DNA from: Siphlonurus alternatus
Lineage: Eukaryota; Arthropoda; Insecta; Ephemeroptera; Siphlonuridae
Reading direction: 5' to 3'
DNA: 64,000 nt
Assembly: GCA_949825025.1 (NCBI GenBank)
Contig: OX463784.1
Span: 15,481,283 to 15,545,282 of the forward strand
Shown: positions 11,521 to 24,300 of the stretch, one piece after another
Position numbering within the stretch: position 1 is the first letter of the stretch
Layout: the number at the start of each line of letters is the position of its first letter
Notes under the pieces: model-generated
Databases searched by the model: none
Told to the model about the DNA's origin: nothing
Seen by the model: only the letters and a program-made list of their open reading frames with translations
Translations under genes and position numbers: made by a program

Positions 11521-12690
11521 TCAAAATTTCTTCATATTAAAACTCCTAGGGTCCAATTACATGACGTCAGGTGTTTTCAGCATGATCGAGCTAAAATTAG
11601 TAGTTTTGGTTTTGTCAAGTTTTGCCGTTTTCACTGTTTTGAAGTTTAAGGCCTCAAAATCCGGCTGTTTTGTTTGTTATTGAATCTTCAAAATTCTTTC
11701 ATATTTGAACTCCTAGGTTCCAATTACATGACGTCAGGTGTTTTCAGCATGATCGAGCTAAAATTAGAAGTTTTAGTTTTGTCAAGTTTTGCCGTTTTCA
11801 CTGTTTTGAAGTTTAAGGCCTTAAAATCCGCCTTTTTTGTTTGTGATTGAATCTTCAAAATTCCTTCATATTTGAACTCTTAGGGTCCAATTACATGGTT
11901 TCAGGTGATTTCAGCATGATCGAGCTAAAATTAGAAGTTTTGGTGTTGTCAAGTTTTGCCGATTTCTCTGTTTTGAAGTTTAAGGCCTTAAAATCCGCCT
12001 TTTTTGTTTGTGATTGAATCTTCAAAATTCCTTCATATTTGAACTCTTAGGGTCCAATTACATGGTTTCAGGTGATTTCAGCATGATCGAGCTAAAATTA
12101 GAAGTTTTGGTGTTGTCAAGTTTTGCCGATTTCTCTGTTTTGAAGTTTAAGGCCTCAAAATCCGGCTTTTTTTGTTTGTGATTGAATCTTAAAAATTCCT
12201 TCATATTTGAACTCCTAGGGTCTAATTATTTGACGTCAGGTGTTTTCAGCATGATCGAGAGAAAATTAAATGTTTTGGTTTTGTCAAGTTTTGCCGTTTT
12301 CACTGTTTTGAAGTTTAAGGCCTCAAAATCCGGCTTTTTTGTTTGTTATTAAATCTTCTAAATTCCTTCATATTCGTACTCCTAGGGTCCAATTACATGA
12401 CGTCAGGTGTTTTCAGCATGATCGAGCTAAAATTTGAAGTTTTGGTTTTGTTAAGTTTTGCCGTTTTCACTGTTTTGAAGTTTAAGGCCTCAAAATCCGG
12501 CTTTTTTGTTTGTTATTGAATCTTCAAAATTCCTTTATATTCGTACTCCTAGGGTCCAATTACATGACGTCAGGTGTTTTCAGCATGATCGAGCTAAAAT
12601 TTGAAGTTTTGGTTTTGTCATGTTTTGCGGTTTTCACTGTTTTGAAGTATAAGGCCTCAAAATCCGGCTGTTTTGTTTGTTATTGAATCT
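11521..12690 (+). repeat. K-P-Q'-Q-R block plus two following monomers, copy 2
   Basis: This repeats 8,515-9,684 at offset 3,006, changing to 3,007 after a one-T insertion in the T-tract of the Q tail near 12,165-12,171. That insertion is shared with the copy at 13,359 but is absent at 8,515. The R monomer again shows the ATCTTAAAAATTCC variant, at 12,188. Confidence 0.8.
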
Positions 12691-13358
12691 TCAAAATTTC
12701 TTCATATTAAAACTCCTAGGGTCCAATTACATGACGTCAGGTGTTTTCAGCATGATCGAGCTAAAATTAGTAGTTTTGGTTTTGTCAAGTTTTGCCGTTT
12801 TCACTGTTTTGAAGTTTAAGGCCTCAAAATCCGGCTGTTTTGTTTGTTATTGAATCTTCAAAATTCTTTCATATTTGAACTCCTAGGTTCCAATTACATG
12901 ACGTCAGGTGTTTTCAGCATGATCGAGCTAAAATTAGAAGTTTTAGTTTTGTCAAGTTTTGCCGTTTTCACTGTTTTGAAGTTTAAGGCCTTAAAATCCG
13001 CCTTTTTTGTTTGTGATTGAATCTTCAAAATTCCTTCATATTTGAACTCTTAGGGTCCAATTACATGGTTTCAGGTGATTTCAGCATGATCGAGCTAAAA
13101 TTAGAAGTTTTGGTGTTGTCAAGTTTTGCCGATTTCTCTGTTTTGAAGTTTAAGGCCTCAAAATCCGGCTTTTTTGTTTGTGATTGAATCTTCAAAATTC
13201 CTTCATGTTTGAACTACTAGGGTCTAATTATTTGACGTCAGGTGTTTTCAGCATGATCGAGAGAAAATTAAATGTTTTGGTTTTGTCAAGTTTTGCCGTT
13301 TTCACTGTTTTGAAGTTTAAGGCCTCAAAATCCGGCTTTTTTGTTTTTTATTGAATCT
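12691..13358 (+). repeat. 668-bp K-P-Q-R tetramer, single copy
   Basis: This matches 10,185-10,852 at offset 2,506 and has the same four monomer types in the same order, including the CATGTTTGAACTAC form of R. It is followed directly by another K monomer at 13,359. Confidence 0.82.
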
Positions 13359-14528
13359 TCAAAATTTCTTCATATTAAAACTCCTAGGGTCCAATTACAT
13401 GACGTCAGGTGTTTTCAGCATGATCGAGCTAAAATTAGTAGTTTTGGTTTTGTCAAGTTTTGCCGTTTTCACTGTTTTGAAGTTTAAGGCCTCAAAATCC
13501 GGCTGTTTTGTTTGTTATTGAATCTTCAAAATTCTTTCATATTTGAACTCCTAGGTTCCAATTACATGACGTCAGGTGTTTTCAGCATGATCGAGCTAAA
13601 ATTAGAAGTTTTAGTTTTGTCAAGTTTTGCCGTTTTCACTGTTTTGAAGTTTAAGGCCTTAAAATCCGCCTTTTTTGTTTGTGATTGAATCTTCAAAATT
13701 CCTTCATATTTGAACTCTTAGGGTCCAATTACATGGTTTCAGGTGATTTCAGCATGATCGAGCTAAAATTAGAAGTTTTGGTGTTGTCAAGTTTTGCCGA
13801 TTTCTCTGTTTTGAAGTTTAAGGCCTTAAAATCCGCCTTTTTTGTTTGTGATTGAATCTTCAAAATTCCTTCATATTTGAACTCTTAGGGTCCAATTACA
13901 TGGTTTCAGGTGATTTCAGCATGATCGAGCTAAAATTAGAAGTTTTGGTGTTGTCAAGTTTTGCCGATTTCTCTGTTTTGAAGTTTAAGGCCTCAAAATC
14001 CGGCTTTTTTTGTTTGTGATTGAATCTTAAAAATTCCTTCATATTTGAACTCCTAGGGTCTAATTATTTGACGTCAGGTGTTTTCAGCATGATCGAGAGA
14101 AAATTAAATGTTTTGGTTTTGTCAAGTTTTGCTGTTTTCACTGTTTTGATGTTTAAGGCCTCAAAATCCGGCTTTTTTGTTTGTTATTAAATCTTCTAAA
14201 TTCCTTCATATTCGTACTCCTAGGGTCCAATTACATGACGTCAGGTGTTTTCAGCATGATCGAGCTAAAATTTGAAGTTTTGGTTTTGTTAAGTTTTGCC
14301 GTTTTCACTGTTTTGAAGTTTAAGGCCTCAAAATCCGGCTTTTTTGTTTGTTATTGAATCTTCAAAATTCCTTTATATTCGTACTCCTAGGGTCCAATTA
14401 CATGACGTCAGGTGTTTTCAGCATGATCGAGCTAAAATTTGAAGTTTTGGTTTTGTCATGTTTTGCGGTTTTCACTGTTTTGAAGTATAAGGCCTCAAAA
14501 TCCGGCTGTTTTGTTTGTTATAGAATCT
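13359..14528 (+). repeat. K-P-Q'-Q-R block plus two following monomers, copy 3
   Basis: This repeats 11,521-12,690 at offset 1,838, with the same T insertion near 14,006 and the ATCTTAAAAATTCC marker at 14,026. Private changes include TTTTGCTGTTTTC and TTTTGATG near 14,130-14,151. At its right end it switches to the GTTATAGAATC variant otherwise found at 9,674 (offset 4,845), so the right edge derives from a 9.5-kb-like block and not from copy 2. Confidence 0.78.
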
Positions 14529-15640
14529 TCAAAATTCTTTCATATTTGAACTCCTAGGTTCCAATTACATGACGTCAGGTGTTTTCAGCATGATCGAGCT
14601 TAAATTTGAAGTTTTGGTTTTGTCAAGTTTTGCCGTTTTCACTGTTTTGAAGTTTAAGGCCTCAAAATCCGGCTTTTTTGTTTGTTATTAAATCTTCAAA
14701 ATTCCTTTATATTCGTACTCCTAGGGTCCAATTACATGACGTCAGGTGTTTTCAGCATGATCGAGCTAAAATTTGAAGTTTTGGTTTTGTTAAGTTTTGC
14801 CGTTTTCACTGTTTTGAAGTTTAAGGCCTCAAAATCCGGCTTTTTTGTTTGTTATTAAATCTTCTAAATTCCTTCATATTCGTACTCCTAGGGTCCAATT
14901 ACATGACGTCAGGTGTTTTCAGCATGATCGAGCTAAAATTTGAAGTTTTGGTTTTGTCATGTTTTGCGGTTTTCACTGTTTTGAAGTATAAGGCCCCAAA
15001 ATCCGGCTGTTTTGTTTGTTATTGAATCTTCAAAATTCTTTCATATTTGAACTCCTAGGTTCCAATTACATGACGTCAGGTGTTTTCAGCATGATCGAGC
15101 TTAAATTTGAAGTTTTGGTCTTTTCAAGTTTTGCAGTTTTCACTGTTTTGAAGCTTAAGGCCTCAAATTCCGGCTTTTTCGTTTGTTATTAAATCTTCAA
15201 AATTCCTTCATATTCGTACTCCTAGGGTCCAATTACATGACGTCAGGTGTTTTCAGCATGATCGAGCTAAAATTTGAAGTTTTGGTTTTGTCATGTTTTG
15301 CCGTTTTCACTGTTTTGAAGTTTAAGGCCTCAAAATCCGGCTTTTTCGTTTGTAATTGAATTTTCAAAATTCCTTCATATTTGAACTCCTAGGGTCCAAT
15401 TACATGGTTTCAGGTGTTTTCAGCATGATCGAGCTAAAATTAGAAGTTTGGTTTTGTCAAGTTTTGCCGTTTTCACTGTTTTGAAGTTTAAGGCCTCAAA
15501 ATCCGGCTTTTTTGTTTGTTATTAAATCTTCAAAATTCCTTCATATTTGTACTCCTAGGGTCCAATTACATGACGTCAGGTGTTTTCAGCATGATCGAGC
15601 TAAAATTTGAAGTTTTGGTTTTGTCATGTTTTGCCGTTTT
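14529..15640 (+). repeat. Mosaic satellite segment related to the 28-mer and to 34.6-35.7 kb
   Basis: It contains the GCTTAAATTTG plus GGTCTTTTCAAG monomer at 15,101, which matches 1,741 at an offset of exactly 13,360 bp (80 x 167). From about 14,890 it parallels 34,560-35,676 at offset 19,666. Private variants are AAGGCCCCAAAATCC near 14,990 and GAAGCTTAAGG near 15,151; neither reappears in the related copies. Confidence 0.7.
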
Positions 15641-16844
15641 CACTGTTTTGAAGTTTAAGGCCTCAAAATCCGGCTTTTTCGTTTGTAATTGAATTTTCAA
15701 AATTCCTTCATATTTGAACTCCTAGGGTCCAATTACATGGTTTCAGGTGTTTTCAGCATGATCAAGCTAAAATAAGATGTTTTGGTTTTGTCATGTTTGG
15801 CCGATTTCACTGTTTTGAAGTTTAAGGCCTCAAAATCCGGCTTTTTTGTTTGTTAATGAATCTTCAATATTCTTTCATATTTAAAGTCCTAGGGTCCAAT
15901 TAAATGACGTCAGGTGTTTTCAGCATGATCGAGCTAAAATTACAAGTTTTGGTTTTGTCAAGTTTTGCCGTTTTCACTGTTTTGAAGTTTAAGGCCTCAA
16001 AATCCGGCTTTTTTGTTTGTGATTGAATCTTCAAAATTCCTTCATACTTGAACTCCTAGGGTCCAATTATTTGACGTCAGGTGTTTTCAGCTTGATCGAG
16101 CTAAAATTAGAAGTTTTGGTTTTGTTAAGTTTTGCCGTTTTCACTGTTTTGAAGTTTAAGGCCTCAAAATCCGGCTGTTTTGTTTGTTATTGAATCTTCA
16201 AAATTCTTTCATATTTGAACTCCTAGGGTCCAATTACATGGTTTCAGGTGTTTTCAGCATGATCAAGCTAAAATAAGATGTTTTGGTTTTGTCAAGTTTG
16301 GCCGATTTCACTGTTTTGAAGTTTAAGGCCTCAAAATCCGGCTTTTTCGTTTGTAATTGAATTTTCAAAATTCCTTCATATTTGAACTCCTAGGGTCCAA
16401 TTACATGGTTTCAGGTGTTTTCAGCATGATCAAGCTAAAATAAGATGTTTTGGTTTTGTCAAGTTTGGCCGATTTCACTGTTTTGAAGTTTAAGGCCTCA
16501 AAATCCGGCTTTTTTGTTTGTTAATGAATCTTCAATATTCTTTCATATTTAAAGTCCTAGGGTCCAATTAAATGACGTCAGGTGTTTTCAGCATGATCGA
16601 GCTAAAATTACAAGTTTTGGTTTTGTCAAGTTTTGCCGTTTTCACTGTTTTGAAGTTTAAGGCCTCAAAATCCGGCTTTTTTGTTTGTGATTGAATCTTC
16701 AAAATTCCTTCATACTTGAACTCCTAGGGTCCAATTATTTGACGTCAGGTGTTTTCAGCTTGATCGAGCTAAAATTAGAAGTTTTGGTTTTGTTAAGTTT
16801 TGCCGTTTTCACTGTTTTGAAGTTTAAGGCCTCAAAATCCGGCT
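15641..16844 (+). repeat. Tandem 668-bp tetramer containing the ATCAAGCTAA and TTTAAAGTCC monomers
   Basis: The diagnostic TGTTAATGAATC lies at 15,851 and 16,519, 668 bp apart. Each unit has an ATGGTTTCAGG monomer with ATCAAGCTAAAATAAGATG, a TTTAAAGTCC monomer with AAATGACGTCA and ATTACAAG, a CATACTTGAAC monomer with CAGCTTGATCGAG, and an intervening monomer. The first copy differs in its tail (CCGGCTG at 16,177 against CCGGCTT). The monomer set is different from that of the K-P-Q-R tetramer. Confidence 0.75.
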
Positions 16845-17391
16845 TTTTTGTTTTTTATTGAATCTTCAAAATTTCTTCATATTAAAACTCCTAGGGTCCA
16901 ATTACATGACGTCAGGTGTTTTCAGCATGATCGAGCTAAAATTAGTAGTTTTGGTTTTGTCAAGTTTTGCCGTTTTCACTGTTTTGAAGTTTAAGGCCTC
17001 AAAATCCGGCTGTTTTGTTTGTTATTGAATCTTCAAAATTCTTTCATATTTGAACTCCTAGGTTCCAATTACATGACGTCAGGTGTTTTCAGCATGATCG
17101 AGCTAAAATTAGAAGTTTTAGTTTTGTCAAGTTTTGCCGTTTTCACTGTTTTGAAGTTTAAGGCCTTAAAATCCGCCTTTTTTGTTTGTGATTGAATCTT
17201 CAAAATTCCTTCATATTTGAACTCTTAGGGTCCAATTACATGGTTTCAGGTGATTTCAGCATGATCGAGCTAAAATTAGAAGTTTTGGTGTTGTCAAGTT
17301 TTGCCGATTTCTCTGTTTTGAAGTTTAAGGCCTCAAAATCCGGCTTTTTTGTTTGTGATTGAATCTTCAAAATTCCTTCATATTTGAACTC
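16322..17391 (+). repeat. 1.07-kb block with a distant copy at 41,162-42,231
   Basis: The two blocks match at an offset of exactly 24,840 bp, including the rare CATACTTGAAC and CAGCTTGATCGAG variants. Divergence at the right end is CTCCTAGGGTCT here against CTACTAGGGTCT there. The block overlaps the end of the preceding tetramer and the start of the 4.49-kb repeat, so it lies across a boundary between HOR families. Confidence 0.75.
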
Positions 17392-20300
17392 CTAGGGTCT
17401 AATTATTTGACGTCAGGTGTTTTCAGCATGATCGAGAGAAAATTAAATGTTTTGGTTTTGTCAAGTTTTGCCGTTTTCACTGTTTTGAAGTTTAAGGCCT
17501 CAAAATCCGGCTTTTTTGTTTGTTATTAAATCTTCTAAATTCCTTCATATTCGTACTCCTAGGGTCCAATTACATGACGTCAGGTGTTTTCAGCATGATC
17601 GAGCTAAAATTTGAAGTTTTGGTTTTGTTAAGTTTTGCCGTTTTCACTGTTTTGAAGTTTAAGGCCTCAAAATCCGGCTTTTTTGTTTGTTATTGAATCT
17701 TCAAAATTCCTTTATATTCGTACTCCTAGGGTCCAATTACATGACGTCAGGTTTTTTCAGCATGATCGAGCTAAAATTTGAAGTTTTGGTTTTGTCATGT
17801 TTTGCGGTTTTCACTGTTTTGAAGTATAAGGCCTCAAAATCCGGCTGTTTTGTTTGTTATTGAATCTTCAAAATTCTTTCATATTTGAACTCCTAGGTTC
17901 CAATTACATGACGTCAGGTGTTTTCAGCATGATCGAGCTTAAATTTGAAGTTTTGGTCTTTTCAAGTTTTGCAGTTTTCACTGTTTTGAAGTTTAAGGCC
18001 TCAAATTCCGGCTTTTTCGTTTGTTAATAAATCTTCAAAATTCCTTCATATTCGTACTCCTAGGGTCCAATTACATGACGTCAGGTGTTTTCAGCATGAT
18101 CGAGCTAAAATTTGAAGTTTTGGTTTTGTCATGTTTTGCCGTTTTCACTGTTTTGAAGTTTAAGGCCTCAAAATCCGGCTTTTTCGTTTGTAATTGAATT
18201 TTCAAAATTCCTTCATATTTGAACTCCTAGGGTCCAATTACATGGTTTCAGGTGTTTTCAGCATGATCGAGCTAAAATTAGAAGTTTGGTTTTGTCAAGT
18301 TTTGCCGTTTTCACTGTTTTAAAGTTTAAGGCCTCAAAATCCGGCTTTTTTGTTTGTTATTAAATCTTCAAAATTCCTTCATATTTGTACTCCTAGGGTC
18401 CAATTACATGACGTCAGGTGTTTTCAGCATGATCGAGCTAAAATTTGAAGTTTTGGTTTTGTCATGTTTTGCCGTTTTCACTGTTTTGAAGTTTAAGGCC
18501 TCAAAATCCGGCTTTTTCGTTTGTAATTGAATTTTCAAAATTCCTTCATATTTGAACTCCTAGGTTCCAATTGCATGACGTCAGGTGTTTTCAGCATGAT
18601 CGAGCTAAAATTAGAAGTTTTAGTTTTGTCAAGTTTTGCCGTTTTCACTGTTTTGAAGTTTAAGGCCTCAAAATCCGGTTTTTTTGTTTGTGATTGAATC
18701 TTCAAAATTCCTTCATATTTGAACTCCTAGGGTCTAATTATTTGACGTCAGGTGTTTTCAGCATGATCGAGAGTAAATTAAATGTTTTGGTTTTGTTAAG
18801 TTTTGCCGTTTTCACTGTTTTGAAGTTTAAGGCCTCAAAATCCGGCTTTTTTGTTTGTTATTGAATCTTCAAAATTCCTTTATATTCGTACTCCTAGGGT
18901 CCAATTACATGACGTCAGGTGTTTTAATCATGATCGAGCTAAAATTGGAAGTTTTTGTTTTGTCAAGTTTTGCCGTTTTCACTGTTTTGAAGTTTAAGGC
19001 CTTAAAATCCGCCTTTTTTGTTTGTGATTGAATCTTCAAAATTCCTTCATATTTGAACTCTTAGGGTCCAATTACATGGTTTCAGGTGATTTCAGCATGA
19101 TCGAGCTAAAATTAGAAGTTTTGGTGTTGTCAAGTTTTGCCGATTTCTCTGTTTTGAAGTTTAAGGCCTCAAAATCCGGTTTTTTTGTTTGTGATTGAAT
19201 CTTCAAAATTCCTTCATATTTGAACTCCTAGGGTCTAATTATTTGACGTCAGGTGTTTTCAGCATGATCGAGAGAAAATTAAATGTTTTGGTTTTGTTAA
19301 GTTTTGCCGTTTTCACTGTTTTGAAGTTTAAGGCCTCAAAATCCGGCTTTTTTGTTTGTTATTGAATCTTCAAAATTCCTTTATATTCGTACTCCTAGGG
19401 TCCAATTACATGACGTCAGGTGTTTTAATCATGATCGAGCTAAAATTGGAAGTTTTTGTTTTGTCAAGTTTTGCCGTTTTCACTGTTTTGAAGTTTAAGG
19501 CCTCAAAATCCGGCTTTTTTGTTTGTTATTAAATCTTCAAAATTCCTTCATATTTGTACTCCTAGGGTCCAATTACATGACGTCAGGTGTTTTCAGCATG
19601 ATCGAGCTAAAATTTGAAGTTTTGGTTTTGTCATGTTTTGCCGTTTTCACTGTTTTGAAGTTTAAGGCCTCAAAATCCGGCTTTTTCGTTTGTAATTGAA
19701 TTTTCAAAATTCCTTCATATTTGAACTCCTAGGGTCCAATTACATGGTTTCAGGTGTTTTCAGCATGATCAAGCTAAAATAAGATGTTTTGGTTTTGTCA
19801 AGTTTGGCCGATTTCACTGTTTTGAAGTTTAAGGCTTCAAAATCCGGCTTTTTTGTTTGTTAATGAATCTTCAATATTCTTTCATATTTAAAGTCCTAGG
19901 GTCCAATTAAATGACGTCAGGTGTTTTCAGCATGATCGAGCTAAAATTACAAGTTTTGGTTTTGTCAAGTTTTGCCGTTTTCACTGTTTTGAAGTTTAAG
20001 GCCTTAAAATCCGCCTTTTTTGTTTGTGATTGAATCTTCAAAATTCCTTCATATTTGAACTCTTAGGGTCCAATTACATGGTTTCAGGTGATTTCAGCAT
20101 GATCGAGCTAAAATTAGAAGTTTTGGTGTTGTCAAGTTTTGCCGATTTCTCTGTTTTGAAGTTTAAGGCCTCAAAATCCGGCTTTTTTGTTTGTGATTGA
20201 ATCTTCAAAATTCCTTCATATTTGAACTCCTAGGGTCTAATTATTTGACGTCAGGTGTTTTCAGCATGATCGAGAGAAAATTAAATGTTTTGGTTTTGTC

Positions 20301-21380
20301 AAGTTTTGCCGTTTTCACTGTTTTGAAGTTTAAGGCCTCAAAATCCGGCTTTTTTGTTTGTTATTAAATCTTCTAAATTCCTTCATATTCGTACTCCTAG
20401 GGTCCAATTACATGACGTCAGGTGTTTTCAGCATGATCGAGCTAAAATTTGAAGTTTTGGTTTTGTTAAGTTTTGCCGTTTTCACTGTTTTGAAGTTTAA
20501 GGCCTCAAAATCCTGCTTTTTTGTTTGTTATTGAATCTTCAAAATTCCTTTATATTCGTACTCCTAGGGTCCAATTACATGACGTCAGGTGTTTTCAGCA
20601 TGATCGAGCTAAAATTTGAAGTTTTGGTTTTGTCATGTTTTGCGGTTTTCACTGTTTTGAAGTATAAGGCCTCAAAATCCGGCTGTTTTGTTTGTTATTA
20701 AATCTTCAAAATTCTTTCATATTTGAACTCCTAGGTTCCAATTACATGACGTCAGGTGTTTTCAGCATGATCGAGCTAAAATTTGAAGTTTTGGTTTTGT
20801 CATGTTTTGCCGTTTTCACTGTTTTGAAGTTTAAGGCCTCAAAATCCGGCTTTTTCGTTTGTTATTAAATCTTCAAAATTCCTTCATATTCGTACTCCTA
20901 GGGTCCGATTACATGACGTCAGGTGTTTTCAGCATGATCGAGCTAAAATTTGAAGTTTTGGTTTTGTCATGTTTTGCCGTTTTCACTGTTTTGAAGTTTA
21001 AGGCCTCAAAATCCGGCTTTTTCGTTTGTAATTGAATTCTCAAAATTCCTTCATCTTTGAACTCCTAGGGTCCAATTACATGGTTTCAGGTGTTTTCAGC
21101 ATGATCGAGCTAAAATTAGAAGTTTGGTTTTGTCAAGTTTTGCCGTTTTCACTGTTTTAAAGTTTAAGGCCTCAAAATCCGGCTTTTTTGTTTGTTATTA
21201 AATCTTCAAAATTCCTTCATATTTGTACTCCTAGGGTCCAATTACATGACGTCAGGTGTTTTCAGCATGATCGAGCTAAAATTTGAAGTTTTGGTTTTGT
21301 CATGTTTTGCCGTTTTCACTGTTTTGAAGTTTAAGGCCTCAAAATCCGGCTTTTTCGTTTGTAATTGAATTTTCAAAATT
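17041..21380 (+). repeat. 4.49-kb higher-order repeat, copy A (4,340 bp, one monomer short)
   Basis: Diagnostic variants recur in the next copy: GTTAATAAATC at 18,023 (next 22,363) and AATTGCATGACG near 18,570 (next 22,911). The offset to copy B is 4,340 bp at the left and 4,490 bp at the right, because copy A lacks one monomer (+167 in B) and B has a 17-bp deletion. The missing monomer is explained by a hybrid: the monomer around 18,541-18,707 starts as the CCTAGGTTCC/TTTTAG type and ends with the CCGGTTTTTTTG tail that belongs to the following monomer in B and C. It contains a 501-bp trimer duplication around the GTTTTAATC monomers at 18,921 and 19,422. Confidence 0.82.
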
Positions 21381-24300
21381 CCTTCATATTTGAACTCCTA
21401 GGTTCCAATTACATGACGTCAGGTGTTTTCAGCATGATCGAGCTAAAATTAGAAGTTTTAGTTTTGTCAAGTTTTGCCGTTTTCACTGTTTTGAAGTTTA
21501 AGGCCTTAAAATCCGCCTTTTTTGTTTGTGATTGAATCTTCAAAATTCCTTCATATTTGAACTCTTAGGGTCCAATTACATGGTTTCAGGTGATTTCAGC
21601 ATGATCGAGCTAAAATTAGAAGTTTTGGTGTTGTCAAGTTTTGCCGATTTCTCTGTTTTGAAGTTTAAGGCCTCAAAATCCGGCTTTTTTGTTTGTGATT
21701 GAATCTTCAAAATTCCTTCATATTTGAACTCCTAGGGTCTAATTATTTGACGTCAGCTGTTTTCAGCATGATCGAGAGAAAATTAAATGTTTTGGTGTTG
21801 TCAAGTTTTGCCGTTTTCACTGTTTTGAAGTTTAAGGCCTCAAAATCCGGCTTTTTTGTTTGTTATTAAATCTTCTAAATTCCTTCATATTCGTACTCCT
21901 AGGGTCCAATTACATGACGTCAGGTGTTTTCAGCATGATCGAGCTAAAATTTGAAGTTTTGGTTTTGTTAAGTTTTGCCGTTTTCACTGTTTTGAAGTTT
22001 AAGGCCTCAAAATCCGGCTTTTTTGTTTGTTATTGAATCTTCAAAATTCCTTTATATTCGTACTCCTAGGGTCCAATTACATGACGTCAGGTGTTTTCAG
22101 CATGATCGAGCTAAAATTTGAAGTTTTGGTTTTGTCATGTTTTGCGGTTTTCACTGTTTTGAAGTATAAGGCCTCAAAATCCAGCTGTTTTGTTTGTTAT
22201 TGAATCTTCAAAATTCTTTCATATTTGAACTCCTAGGTTCCAATTACATGACGTCAGGTGTTTTCGGCATGATCGAGCTTAAATTTGAAGTTTTGGTCTT
22301 TTCAAGTTTTGCAGTTTTCACTGTTTTGAAGTTTAAGGCCTCAAATTCCGGCTTTTTCGTTTGTTAATAAATCTTCAAAATTCCTTCATATTCGTACTCC
22401 TAGGGTCCAATTACATGACGTCAGGTGTTTTCAGCATGATCGAGCTAAAATTTGAAGTTTTGGTTTTGTCATGTTTTGCCGTTTTCACTGTTTTGAAGTT
22501 TAAGGCCTCAAAATCCGGCTTTTTCGTTTGTAATTGAATTTTCAAAATTCCTTCATATTTGAACTCCTAGGGTCCAATTACATGGTTTCAGGTGTTTTCA
22601 GCATGATCGAGCTAAAATTAGAAGTTTGGTTTTGTCAAGTTTTGCCGTTTTCACTGTTTTAAAGTTTAAGGCCTCAAAATCCGGCTTTTTTGTTTGTTAT
22701 TAAATCTTCAAAATTCCTTCATATTTGTACTCCTAGGGTCCAATTACATGACGTCAGGTGTTTTCAGCATGATCGAGCTAAAATTTGAAGTTTTGGTTTT
22801 GTCATGTTTTGCCGTTTTCACTGTTTTGAAGTTTAAGGCCTCAAAATCCGGCTTTTTCGTTTGTAATTGAATTTTCAAAATTCCTTCATATTTGAACTCC
22901 TAGGTTCCAATTGCATGACGTCAGGTGTTTTCAGCATGATCGAGCTAAAATTAGAAGTTTTAGTTTTGTCAAGTTTTGCCGTTTTCACTGTTTTGAAGTT
23001 TAAGGCCTTAAAATCCGCCTTTTTTGTTTGTGATTGAATCTTCAAAATTCCTTCATATTTGAACTCTTAGGTTCAAATTACATGGTTTCAGGTGATTTCA
23101 GCATGATCGAGCTAAAATTAGAAGTTTTGGTGTTGTCAAGTTTTGCCGATTTCTCTGTTTTGAAGTTTAAGGCCTCAAAATCCGGTTTTTTTGTTTGTGA
23201 TTGAATCTTCAAAATTCCTTCATATTTGAACTCCTAGGGTCTAATTATTTGACGTCAGGTGTTTTCAGCATGATCGAGAGAAAATTAAATGTTTTGGTTT
23301 TGTTAAGTTTTGCCGTTTAAGGCCTCAAAATCCGGCTTTTTTGTTTGTTATTGAATCTTCAAAATTCCTTTATATTCGTACTCCTAGGGTCCAATTACAT
23401 GACGTCAGGTGTTTTAATCATGATCGAGCTAAAATTGGAAGTTTTTGTTTTGTCAAGTTTTGCCGTTTTCACTGTTTTGAAGTTTAAGGCCTTAAAATCC
23501 GCCTTTTTTGTTTGTGATTGAATCTTCAAAATTCCTTCATATTTGAACTCTTAGGGTCCAATTACATGGTTTCAGGTGATTTCAGCATGATCGAGCTAAA
23601 ATTAGAAGTTTTGGTGTTGTCAAGTTTTGCCGATTTCTCTGTTTTGAAGTTTAAGGCCTCAAAATCCGGTTTTTTTGTTTGTGATTGAATCTTCAAAATT
23701 CCTTCATATTTGAACTCCTAGGGTCTAATTATTTGACGTCAGGTGTTTTCAGCATGATCGAGAGAAAATTAAATGTTTTGGTTTTGTTAAGTTTTGCCGT
23801 TTTCACTGTTTTGAAGTTTAAGGCCTCAAAATCCGGCTTTTTTGTTTGTTATTGAATCTTCAAAATTCCTTTATATTCGTACTCCTAGGGTCCAATTACA
23901 TGACGTCAGGTGTTTTAATCATGATCGAGCTAAAATTGGAAGTTTTTGTTTTGTCAAGTTTTGCCGTTTTCACTGTTTTGAAGTTTAAGGCCTCAAAATC
24001 CGGCTTTTTTGTTTGTTATTAAATCTTCAAAATTCCTTCATATTTGTACTCCTAGGGTCCAATTACATGACGTCAGGTGTTTTCAGCATGATCGAGCTAA
24101 AATTTGAAGTTTTGGTTTTGTCATGTTTTGCCGTTTTCACTGTTTTGAAGTTTAAGGCCTCAAAATCCGGCTTTTTCGTTTGTAATTGAATTTTCAAAAT
24201 TCCTTCATATTTGAACTCCTAGGGTCCAATTACATGGTTTCAGGTGTTTTCAGCATGATCAAGCTAAAATAAGATGTTTTGGTTTTGTCAAGTTTGGCCG

